Positions 40,699-47,848 of a stretch of DNA of 64,000 nucleotides are shown piece by piece. The DNA lies in the NCBI GenBank assembly GCA_963736695.1, contig CAVTPU010000004.1, forward strand, positions 2,046,001 through 2,110,000, in the 5' to 3' direction. Positions within the stretch are counted from its first letter, which is position 1, and every line of letters begins with the position of its first letter. A program made the position numbers and the translations under genes. Source of the stretch: CAVTPU01 sp963736695. GTDB lineage: Bacteria; Actinomycetota; Actinomycetes; Mycobacteriales; Micromonosporaceae. Below the pieces are notes generated by a model. The model did not search any database, was not told the DNA's origin, and saw only the letters and a program-made list of their open reading frames with translations.

Positions 40699-41523
40699 CT
40701 AGGCGGCTGGATTGTCGACCCGCCGGATCGCGATGTCCCCGCTGACGGTCTTGAGCCGCAGATTGAGGGCCGCGGCCTCCTCACCCTCGGTCGTCCTCAG
40801 ATCATTGACTATCGTTCCGGAGACGGTGGACAGATCCAGCCAGGCCCGAGTCCCCGTCGGCACGCCGACGGAGAGGTCCCCAGACACCGACGTGATCTTC
40901 GCTTGGTCCCCTCGGATCGCGTCGACCACGATCGCACCCGAGGCGGTCGTGACCTGGAGCGCGCCGCGGGCCTCTCCCACCCGCACGGCCCCACTCGCGG
41001 TCTGAATCTTCGCCGGGCCACCAATTGACGTCACACTGACGTCACCCGACCCGGCGACCACCGACAGTTCGCCCGCCACCGTATCGGCGCGCACGTCGCC
41101 GCTGCCGGTCTTGACCACGAGGTCGGCGGTGACGTGGTCGACCTGAACCTTCCCCGACCCGATCCGGATCCTGGTGTCGCCCAGCTGACCGTCGGTTCGC
41201 ACGCTCCCCGCCCCGACTCCGGCCTCGAGCGAGCTGCCCATGGGCAATCGCACGTCGACGAGGACCGTGCCGGATCGCCAGAAACGCCAGGTTGCGCCAC
41301 CCCGCACGGTGTCGATCACGACACGGTCGCGGTCAAACCGCACCATGATCTGCGCGGCGGCACGCGCCGACGCCTCCGAGTCGTCGCCAGGTGCGACTGT
41401 GACGACGACACTGGACTGATCGGCGGCGGCCACGGCGAGGGCGCCAGCTCCGATCTGTGCCACCGCGCGGATCGGGCCCGAACAGGGAAATTCATAAACG
41501 CCAGGGACTGTGGGGTTGGACAT
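40699..41523 (-). CDS. DUF4097 beta-helix-like protein
   Basis: 274 residues. Repeating short beta strands with 'GSGDV' and 'ASGA' turns ('VVKTGSGDVRADTVAGELSV', 'KIQTASGAVRVGEARGALQV', 'KITSVSGDLSVGVPTGTRAW') indicate the DUF4097 right-handed beta-helix/adhesin-like fold. No signal peptide, so cytoplasmic. ATG 41523 follows GGGAGG at seven bases. It lies 24 bases downstream of the RHH regulator gene, a pairing frequent in actinobacteria. Role unknown; association with the regulator suggests a co-regulated sensing or stress function. Confidence 0.85.
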   Translation of the reverse strand: MSNPTVPGVYEFPCSGPIRAVAQIGAGALAVAAADQSSVVVTVAPGDDSEASARAAAQIMVRFDRDRVVIDTVRGGATWRFWRSGTVLVDVRLPMGSSLEAGVGAGSVRTDGQLGDTRIRIGSGKVQVDHVTADLVVKTGSGDVRADTVAGELSVVAGSGDVSVTSIGGPAKIQTASGAVRVGEARGALQVTTASGAIVVDAIRGDQAKITSVSGDLSVGVPTGTRAWLDLSTVSGTIVNDLRTTEGEEAAALNLRLKTVSGDIAIRRVDNPAA

Positions 41524-41547
41524 CTTCGATCCTCCCAAGACTTGTGG

Positions 41548-42075
41548 TCAGGCTTGCACGAATCCGGTGAAACGTCGGGGTCCGCTCACCGATCTGGTGC
41601 TGCGTTCCGCTGCGGCCGGGGCCATGGTGGCGTGGGCGATCGCTCGAACCAGCCACGCGTTGACCGAGACGCCGTCGGCGGAGGCCCGACGCTCCACGGA
41701 CTCCTTCAACGCCTCCGGCATCCGCAGCGTGAGGCGCACCGGTTCCCCGCCGTCGACATCGACATCGACTGCGGAGCCGGCAACGGTGACCGGCGGCGAC
41801 GCCGGAACATCGACGATGACGAACTGCGCCTCGCGGCCGCGCAGACGCACCTCGACCGCAACGTGCGGGCCGACATCGGGCTCGGTGCTCGACTCGGCGA
41901 GCTTGGTGGTGATCTCCGCTGTGGCGTCCGTGAGTGCCTCCAACAACACGAGGCGCGCGGAGGCCTCCACCGACCCGACGAGCAGATCGGCGGCGCGTCG
42001 CACCTCGTGTCCACCGGGGGCCGCCGTTGCGATGAGGTCCCGGCGAAGGGCCTCGACATATGGGGTCAACTCCAT
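41548..42075 (-). CDS. Ribbon-helix-helix regulator with N-terminal partner domain
   Basis: 175 residues. The C-terminal half has an Arc/HicB-type RHH motif (VRLTLRMPEALKESVERRAS, then 'DGVSVNAWLVRAIAHA'). The N-terminal ~100 residues are a helical and beta region (EVRRAADLLVGSVEASARLV). RHH proteins bind palindromic DNA as dimers in the major groove via the short beta strand. Its own promoter contains a perfect 20-bp palindrome, so autoregulation is very likely. ATG 42075 would be the first mRNA base region (leaderless). Confidence 0.85.
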   Translation of the reverse strand: MELTPYVEALRRDLIATAAPGGHEVRRAADLLVGSVEASARLVLLEALTDATAEITTKLAESSTEPDVGPHVAVEVRLRGREAQFVIVDVPASPPVTVAGSAVDVDVDGGEPVRLTLRMPEALKESVERRASADGVSVNAWLVRAIAHATMAPAAAERSTRSVSGPRRFTGFVQA

Positions 42076-42081
42076 GACGCC

Positions 42082-42111
42082 ATGATGACGTCACAAGTGA
42101 CGTCACGTCAA
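42082..42111 (-). promoter_or_regulatory. Promoter and palindromic operator of the RHH/DUF4097 operon
   Basis: On the minus strand TTGACG (42106-42111) and CATCAT (42082-42087) are 18 bases apart, with the ATG seven bases past the -10. The spacer is filled by the palindrome TGACGTCAC-aa-GTGACGTCA (42086-42105). Additional TGACG/CGTCA half-sites flank it (near 42075-42080, 42106-42110, 42121-42127 and 42149-42154). Confidence 0.65.
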
Positions 42112-42216
42112 GGCCGCATGGGCGTCATGGAGTAGTCACCGCAGCGACGCCACAGAGGCGTCACAGAGGCACCGGATTCGGGACGCTTAGCCCATAATCA
42201 CGGTACGAGCGACATA

Positions 42217-43302
42217 TCAGACATTATGCCTGAATTCGACCACATCGCCGTCTCGCATGACGTATTCCTTGCCCTCGATGCGCACCCGCCCGGCGGCCTT
42301 CGCCGCAGCCATCGAGCCGGCCTCGTCGAGGTCGGCGAAGGCCACAACCTCCGCTTTGATGAAGCCGCGCTGAATGTCGGAGTGGATCTCCCCGGCCGCC
42401 TCCGGAGCGGTCGCCCCGACCGGAATCGTCCAGGCCCGAGCCTCTTTCGGTCCCGCCGTCAGATAGGTCTGCAGCCCCAGAGTCCGGAAACCGACCCGAA
42501 TCAGCTGGTGCATGCCGGGCTCGTCCTGCCCGACTGCGGTGAGCAGCTCAGCCGCTTCCTCGTCGCTGAGGTCGATGAGTTCCGACTCGATCTTCGCGTC
42601 CATGAAGATCGCCTCGGCCGGCGCGACGAGTGCGCGCAGCTCGGCGAGCAGTGCCGCGTTGCCCAGCTCTTGTTCGTCCACATTGAACACATAGAGGAAC
42701 GGCTTGGCAGTCAACAGATGCAGCTCGCGTAGCTCGGCCACGTCGATGCCGGCGGCACCCGCGCCGGCGGCGAGAGTCGTGCCGCCGTCGAGCAGCGCCG
42801 CCGCCGCGCGCACCGCGTCGACCGCCGCCGCGCGGTCCTTGCGTACCCGGGCTTCTTTCTCCAACCGGGGCAGTGCCCTCTCCAGGGTCTGCAGGTCGGC
42901 GAGGATCAGCTCGGTATTGATCGTTTCGATGTCGTCCGATGGTGAGACCTTGCCGTCGACGTGCACGACGTTGGGGTCGCTGAAGACCCGCACCACCTGA
43001 CAGATCGCCGACGCTTCGCGAATGTTGGCGAGGAACGCGTTGCCCCGCCCCTGCCCCTGTGAAGCCCCGCGCACCAGCCCGGCGATGTCGGTGAAGGAGA
43101 CCGGCGCCGGCAGGATGCGTTGCGAGCCGAAGATCTCGGCGAGCCGATCCAGCCGAGGGTCGGGCAGACCAACGACGCCTACGTTCGGGTCGATTGTGGC
43201 GAACGGATAGTTCGCGGCGAGCACGGTGTTCTTGGTCAGCGCGTTGAACAGTGTGCTCTTGCCCACATTGGGCAGGCCGACGATGCCGATGGAGAGACTC
43301 AC
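42217..43302 (-). CDS. ychF: Redox-regulated ATPase/GTPase YchF (Obg-like)
   Basis: 361 residues. G1 'GLPNVGKSTLFNAL', G3 'FTDIAGLVRGASQGQG' (DxxG), the YchF-type nucleotide-specificity motif in place of NKxD, and a C-terminal TGS domain ('YLTAGPKEARAWTIPVGATA'). YchF/OLA1 proteins prefer ATP and interact with ribosomes and proteasome components in stress control. GTG 43302 lies eight bases after TAAGCT, a likely leaderless start; longer frames are not conserved. Confidence 0.95.
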   Translation of the reverse strand: MSLSIGIVGLPNVGKSTLFNALTKNTVLAANYPFATIDPNVGVVGLPDPRLDRLAEIFGSQRILPAPVSFTDIAGLVRGASQGQGRGNAFLANIREASAICQVVRVFSDPNVVHVDGKVSPSDDIETINTELILADLQTLERALPRLEKEARVRKDRAAAVDAVRAAAALLDGGTTLAAGAGAAGIDVAELRELHLLTAKPFLYVFNVDEQELGNAALLAELRALVAPAEAIFMDAKIESELIDLSDEEAAELLTAVGQDEPGMHQLIRVGFRTLGLQTYLTAGPKEARAWTIPVGATAPEAAGEIHSDIQRGFIKAEVVAFADLDEAGSMAAAKAAGRVRIEGKEYVMRDGDVVEFRHNV

Positions 43303-43405
43303 GACGCACCAGCTTACGGGCACGCGCACCGCCGATGTCAGACCGGGATGCCACACTCACGCGACGACCGGCCCCAGCCGGTCGAGCGAGCGTGAGGGAG
43401 TCGAC

Positions 43406-44488
43406 GTGGCGGACTTCAAGGATGAAATCTCGCCCGAGATGGTCGGCCGCCTCGCCGCTGAGCTGAGCCGCGCCTGGTCGGGGTTCGACGCCGCGAGCTT
43501 CGCCGATCTTGCCTGCTCCGGCCTCGCCAACCACGAGTTGCTGCGCCGGGTCGATCACGTCGCGAAGGCACTGTCCGCCACGATGCCGGCCGATTTCGAA
43601 AACGCGGTGACGGTGCTCGACGGTGTGCTCGAATCCGCGTCCTTCACCGGGTGGATGGCGCTGCCGGTGATCAGCTTCGCCGCCGACGCGGGCATCGAGG
43701 CACCCGAGCTGGCACTGCCCGTCTTGGCGCGACTATCACCACGGTTCAGCAGCGAGGGCCCGATCCGCGCTTATCTGGTGCGTTATCCGGAGCTGAGTCT
43801 GGAATTTCTGCGCCGATGGTGCGGCGACCCTGACGAACACGTGCGGCGGTTGGTCTCTGAATGCACCCGACCCCGACTGCCGTGGGCGGCCAGGCTGACC
43901 GCGTTCGTCGCCGATCCCCGACCCGCGATCGAACTGCTCGACGCGCTCGTGGACGATCCGTCGGCCTACGTGCGCCGATCGGTCGCCAACCACCTCAACG
44001 ACATCTCCAAGGACCACCCCGACATCGCGGTGGAGTGTGCCACCCGATGGTCGGCGCTGGGCACGGCTGGCACCACGTGGGTGGTTCGTCACGGGTTGCG
44101 GACCCTGGTGAAGCAGGGTGACCCGTCCGCGTTGGCGTTGTTGGGTTTCGATCCGATCCCGGTCCGGGCGCGCGATTTCGTGGTGACCCCGGCCGAGCTG
44201 GCCATCGGCGACGCACTGTCGATGGACGTAACCCTCGACAGTGCCCGCGATGGTCGGATCGTCGTCGACTACGTCGTGCACTACGCCAGCGCTCGGGGCG
44301 CGGCCCGGCGTCGGGTCTTCAAGTTCACCACTCGCGATCTCGTCGCCGGCGAACCGGTGACGTTGACCCGCCGACACGCGTTTCGGCAGGTGAGCGTGCG
44401 CCGGATATATCCCGGACCACACCGAGTCGAGATCCAGGTCAACGGGGTGGTGCTCGCGGGACACGATGTGACGGTGGTCGCGGCGTGA
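43406..44488 (+). CDS. HEAT-like repeat DNA glycosylase-like protein (AlkC type) with Ig-like domain
   Basis: 360 residues. N-terminal ~265 residues are HEAT-like helical repeats ('FENAVTVLDGVLESASFTGW', 'HVRRLVSECTRPRLPWAARL', 'YVRRSVANHLNDISKDHPDI') as in AlkC/AlkD alkylpurine glycosylases. The C-terminal ~90 residues are beta-rich ('ELAIGDALSMDVTLDSARDG', 'GPHRVEIQVNGVVLAGHDV') and match the Ig-like domain known from AlkC. This combination points to AlkC-type removal of 3-methyladenine or 3-methylcytosine. GTG 43406 has GAGGGAG at five bases. Confidence 0.82.
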   Translation: MADFKDEISPEMVGRLAAELSRAWSGFDAASFADLACSGLANHELLRRVDHVAKALSATMPADFENAVTVLDGVLESASFTGWMALPVISFAADAGIEAPELALPVLARLSPRFSSEGPIRAYLVRYPELSLEFLRRWCGDPDEHVRRLVSECTRPRLPWAARLTAFVADPRPAIELLDALVDDPSAYVRRSVANHLNDISKDHPDIAVECATRWSALGTAGTTWVVRHGLRTLVKQGDPSALALLGFDPIPVRARDFVVTPAELAIGDALSMDVTLDSARDGRIVVDYVVHYASARGAARRRVFKFTTRDLVAGEPVTLTRRHAFRQVSVRRIYPGPHRVEIQVNGVVLAGHDVTVVAA

Positions 44489-44528
44489 GCCGTCGCCGGC
44501 GGGTGCGACAGCGCGCTACCGTCGCGGT

Positions 44529-45068
44529 GTGGCGGATGTGACGGGCGTCGTGGTCGCGGCGGTGGCGGTGGTCGCCGCCTGTGTCGCCGGTGCGCTGTGG
44601 CGCGCCCGCGACGGCCGCGTGCGATCCGAAAAACCTTCCCGCGGTACGCCGAGCGCCGACGCGGCACCAGCCACCGCCACGATCCTGCGTTCTCTCGGGG
44701 CCACCGCCGGTCAGGGCGTGACGCTGGTGCAGTTCTCGTCGCCGGTCTGCGCGCCGTGCCGCGCCACCCACGCGATGTGCTCGGACATCGCCGCACGGAC
44801 ACCTTCGGTGACGCATGTCGAGGTCGACGCTTCCACGCACCTCGACGAGGTGCGTAGCCTCGACATCTGGCGCACCCCGACGGTGCTCATCGTCGCCGGT
44901 GACGGTTCGATCCGGCATCGGGTCTCGGGCCTGCCCGACCGCGCGGGTCTGCTCGCGGCCATCGCGGACGCCAGGACCGGGCCTGCCGAGCCCGATCCGG
45001 CCGGGACTGGGCCGACTGTGACGGGGCCGACTGTGACCGGGCCGGCAGCGACGCGCTCTGGCGCATGA
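44529..45068 (+). CDS. Membrane-anchored thioredoxin-like protein
   Basis: 179 residues. N-terminal membrane helix (VTGVVVAAVAVVAACVAGAL), then a thioredoxin fold with active site 'FSSPVCAPCRATHAMC' (CAPC) and the cis-Pro segment 'IWRTPTVLIVAG'. The C-terminal tail is a Gly/Pro/Thr repeat (GPTVTGPTVTGP). Topology suggests the redox domain may face the cytosol or outside; not decidable. TACCGT six bases ahead of GTG 44529 suggests a leaderless mRNA. A DUF4395 gene follows after a leader-peptide region; the two families are commonly paired. Confidence 0.88.
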   Translation: MADVTGVVVAAVAVVAACVAGALWRARDGRVRSEKPSRGTPSADAAPATATILRSLGATAGQGVTLVQFSSPVCAPCRATHAMCSDIAARTPSVTHVEVDASTHLDEVRSLDIWRTPTVLIVAGDGSIRHRVSGLPDRAGLLAAIADARTGPAEPDPAGTGPTVTGPTVTGPAATRSGA

Positions 45069-45081
45069 GCCCCGCAGAGGC

Positions 45082-45087
45082 TAACGT
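45082..45087 (+). promoter_or_regulatory. -10 box of the leader peptide transcript
   Basis: TAACGT ends seven bases before GTG 45095, the usual geometry of leaderless transcription. Confidence 0.5.
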
Positions 45088-45094
45088 GACCTGC

Positions 45095-45166
45095 GTGAAC
45101 TTGTTGCTGACGAAACGACGTGCGGTCGATCTGTGCCGCGTCGCCGCCAGCCTCTGTCGCCGCTGA
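45095..45166 (+). CDS. Putative cysteine-responsive leader peptide (23 aa)
   Basis: Tiny ORF: basic 'LLLTKRRAVDLCRVAASLC' core with two Cys (positions 14 and 21), ending Arg-Arg-stop. The pattern (T-x-RR-x-VDL-x-RV-x-x-x-LCR) is that of the actinobacterial 'putative leader peptides' found ahead of sulfur-assimilation genes; in mycobacteria leaderless Cys-rich uORFs of this type attenuate downstream genes according to Cys-tRNA supply. Here it precedes DUF4395 by 268 bases and a hairpin follows its stop. The family match is from memory of the motif. Confidence 0.7.
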   Translation: MNLLLTKRRAVDLCRVAASLCRR

Positions 45167-45434
45167 CCCCCTACGCGCTCGCAGTCAGGCACGCCCATCG
45201 CGTGAATCGCCTGACGCCGCTGCGGTTCGTTCACCATCACTCGGCATCGACCAACTCACCGGACTCCCCGCCGGTGTTCGGCGACCCGGCTCATGGACGG
45301 CGACCGACTCGTGCACCCACCGCGACGGACGATCCGCACCCCCATCGTGTGACCCGCTGCGGCGACGACGCCCAGCTCCCACCCCACGTTCTGATCCCCT
45401 GTCGGCTCGACACTCTCGCCTTTGGGAGGCATCC
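45167..45434 (+). promoter_or_regulatory. Untranslated leader with candidate attenuator hairpin
   Basis: 268 bases between the leader peptide and DUF4395. A stem GTCAGGC (45184-45190) with GCCTGAC (45209-45215), continued inside by ACGC/GCGT, lies 17 bases after the leader stop. A frame from DUF4395 stays open across this stretch but is not homologous to anything I recognise. No other element seen. Confidence 0.45.
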
Positions 45435-45866
45435 GTGCGCATCGACGTCCGAGGGCCGCGATTCGCGGCCACCATCACCACCGTGGTTCTCGCGGTGGTT
45501 CTGCTGACCGGCAGCGGCTGGCTCGCGCTGGCGCAGACCGTGGTCTTCGCCGCGAGCGCGTTGCGGCCACGGTCGGCGCCCTACGCGATGATCTTCCGCT
45601 GGCTGGTGGCGCCCCGGTTGGCTCCGGCGACGGAGTTCGAACCCCCCGAACCGGTCCGGTTCGCCCAACTGGTCGGCTTCGGGTTCGGGGCCGTGTCGTC
45701 GGTGGGCTATCTCGTTGGCGCCCCTCTGCTCGGCGCGATCGCGGCCGGCGGAGCGCTCATCGCGGCCCTGCTCAACGCGGCGTTCGGCCTGTGCCTGGGT
45801 TGCGAGGCATATCTGCTGCTGCGTCGCGCGTTCGCCCCGCGCCCCGAGGTTGTCCGCGAGTCGTGA
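45435..45866 (+). CDS. DUF4395 membrane protein
   Basis: 143 residues with about four membrane helices (TTVVLAVVLLTGSGWLALAQ; two around VGFGFGAVSSVGYLVGAPLL; LIAALLNAAFGLCLGCEAYL). 'FGLCLGCEAYLLLRR' with its CLGC pair is typical of DUF4395, often linked with thioredoxins and sulfurtransferases. It may pass thiol redox equivalents across the membrane; this is inference. GTG 45435 has GGGAGG five bases upstream. Confidence 0.88.
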   Translation: MRIDVRGPRFAATITTVVLAVVLLTGSGWLALAQTVVFAASALRPRSAPYAMIFRWLVAPRLAPATEFEPPEPVRFAQLVGFGFGAVSSVGYLVGAPLLGAIAAGGALIAALLNAAFGLCLGCEAYLLLRRAFAPRPEVVRES

Positions 45867-45874
45867 TTGACGAG

Positions 45875-45917
45875 GCGACCACCCTTTTGTCCCTTGTGGA
45901 TAGACGAGGGTGGTCGC
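45875..45917 (+). terminator. Hairpin terminator after DUF4395
   Basis: 11-bp stem (45875-45885 with 45907-45917) enclosing a 21-base loop, nine bases past the DUF4395 stop. No T-run. Confidence 0.5.
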
Positions 45918-45994
45918 TCGGCGGGCGGGCGGGCGGCGGGGTTTGCCAGCGAAAATCGACAGACGGGCAGCGCCTAGACGGATAGGGTCATGGG

Positions 45995-47848
45995 GTGTCG
46001 CCGCATGTTCCGCATAGCCTGCGCAATCTGTGGCGACTGCGCGCCTATCTGCGGCCGTACCGTTGGTTGTATTTTTGGCTGATCGTCAGCGGGCTCGCCG
46101 GCACCGGCGTCGGCATCGCATTGCCGCTGCTCGCTCAGCGGGTCATCGACGGACCCGTGCGCCACCGGGAGCCCGGCGGGCTGTGGTTGCTCGGACTGCT
46201 CGCGCTGATGTTCGGTCTGGTCGACGCCGCCCTGTCACTCTATCGCCGGTGGGCCCAGTCGGGCTCGGCGCTCGCTTTGGAGACCGAGCTTCGCAACGAC
46301 ATCTATACCCACCTGCAGCGGTTGCCCGCGGACTTTCACGACCGGTGGCAGTCGGGGCAGCTGCTGTCCCGGGTCACCTCCGACCTCGGAGTGATCCGAC
46401 GATTCCTCTCCTTTGGGCTGATCTTCTTCATCATCAATCTGCTCACCTTCGTCACCGTGATCTCCCTTCTTCTGCGCCTCTATTGGCCGCTCGGACTCAT
46501 CGTCGCCGTGAGTTCGGTGCCACTGTTTCGGTTTAGCCAGCAGTTCACCCGCCACTACAACGCCGCGTCCCGCGCCATGCAAGAGGAGCAAGGCAACGTC
46601 GCCACTCTCGTCGAGGAGACCGCCGGCGGCATCCGGGTGATCAAAGCCTTTGGCCGGCGACAGCACATGTCCGGCCAGTTCGCCACCGCGACCCGCCGCC
46701 TGCACGACACCGCGGTGGGCAAGACCCGAATGATCGCTCGTACGTGGTCGGCCATCGACTCCGTGCCCACGGTGACGCTCGCCATCGTGCTGGTCGCCGG
46801 ATCGATCGCCGTGGCGGCCGGCGAGATCACCACCGGCGGCTTGGTCGCGTTCGTCACCCTGCAACTCATGCTCGTCTGGCCGATCGACGCGCTCGGATTC
46901 ATCATCGCGATCGGGCAGGAGGCGACGACCGCCGCCGACCGCGTCTATGAGGTGCTCGACACCGAACCGTCGATCGTCGACCGTCCCAGCGCCGTACCGT
47001 TGATCCGCTCGCGGATCACCGGGGCCGTCCGCTTCGAACGGGTCGAGTTCGGCTATCCGGACGCGGCCACGCCGGTGTTGCGGGGCGTCGATCTGGAGAT
47101 CCAGCCGGGCGAGACGATGGCGATCGTCGGCGCGACCGGCTGCGGCAAGACCACCCTGGTGTCACTGATTCCCCGGCTCATCGACGTCACCGGCGGACGT
47201 GTCCTGCTCGACGGCCGAGACGTCCGAGACGGCACCCTCGACTCGCTGCGCTCAGTCGTCGGCGTCGCGTTCGAAGACGCGACCCTCTTCTCAATGAGTG
47301 TGCGGGAGAACCTCACCCTCGGCCATCCCGACGCCACCGACGACGACATCCGTCGCGCGATCGACATCGCCCAAGCCGACTTCGTGCGTGATCTGCCACA
47401 CGGACTCGCCACGCGGGTCGGTGAACAGGGACTCTCCCTCTCAGGCGGGCAACGCCAACGGCTCGCGCTGGCGCGGGCGGTGCTCGGCGCCCCGAAACTG
47501 CTCGTACTCGACGACCCGCTGTCAGCGCTGGACGTGCACACAGAGGCGCTCGTCGAGGATGCCCTCACCCGGGTCCTCGACCGAACCACCGCGATCCTCG
47601 TCGCGCACCGGCCCAGCACCGTCGCGCTCGCCGACCGGGTGGCGCTGCTCAATGACGGAGCGATCGTCGCGGTCGGCACCCATGCGCGACTGCTCGCCAC
47701 CGAGCCGACCTATCGCGAGGTGATCAGCTCCGAACACCAACCGACCCAACGTGTCGCCACCCGTCGGACCGCACCGGCCGGGCTCGTCGGCGCGCCCGAC
47801 CAGCCACCCACCGCCGAACGCGGTGTGTTCTCGGGGGAGACGCGATGA
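45995..47848 (+). CDS. ABC exporter half-transporter, degenerate nucleotide site
   Basis: 617 residues. Six-helix type IV exporter domain (~15-310), then NBD: Walker A GATGCGKTTLVSL, signature LSGGQRQRLALARAV, Walker B 'LLVLDDPLSALD'. The catalytic Glu after Walker B is Asp and the Q-loop Gln is Glu ('GVAFEDATLFS'). Such changes mark the degenerate site of heterodimeric exporters. It overlaps the following half-transporter by four bases. GTG 45995 follows TAGGGT by six bases, likely leaderless. Substrate unknown (drug or lipid). Confidence 0.92.
   Translation: MSPHVPHSLRNLWRLRAYLRPYRWLYFWLIVSGLAGTGVGIALPLLAQRVIDGPVRHREPGGLWLLGLLALMFGLVDAALSLYRRWAQSGSALALETELRNDIYTHLQRLPADFHDRWQSGQLLSRVTSDLGVIRRFLSFGLIFFIINLLTFVTVISLLLRLYWPLGLIVAVSSVPLFRFSQQFTRHYNAASRAMQEEQGNVATLVEETAGGIRVIKAFGRRQHMSGQFATATRRLHDTAVGKTRMIARTWSAIDSVPTVTLAIVLVAGSIAVAAGEITTGGLVAFVTLQLMLVWPIDALGFIIAIGQEATTAADRVYEVLDTEPSIVDRPSAVPLIRSRITGAVRFERVEFGYPDAATPVLRGVDLEIQPGETMAIVGATGCGKTTLVSLIPRLIDVTGGRVLLDGRDVRDGTLDSLRSVVGVAFEDATLFSMSVRENLTLGHPDATDDDIRRAIDIAQADFVRDLPHGLATRVGEQGLSLSGGQRQRLALARAVLGAPKLLVLDDPLSALDVHTEALVEDALTRVLDRTTAILVAHRPSTVALADRVALLNDGAIVAVGTHARLLATEPTYREVISSEHQPTQRVATRRTAPAGLVGAPDQPPTAERGVFSGETR

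Noticed and set aside
45120..45434. Open extension of the DUF4395 frame to 45120
   Set aside because: It overlaps the leader peptide in another frame, has no family similarity, and GGGAGG marks GTG 45435 as the start.
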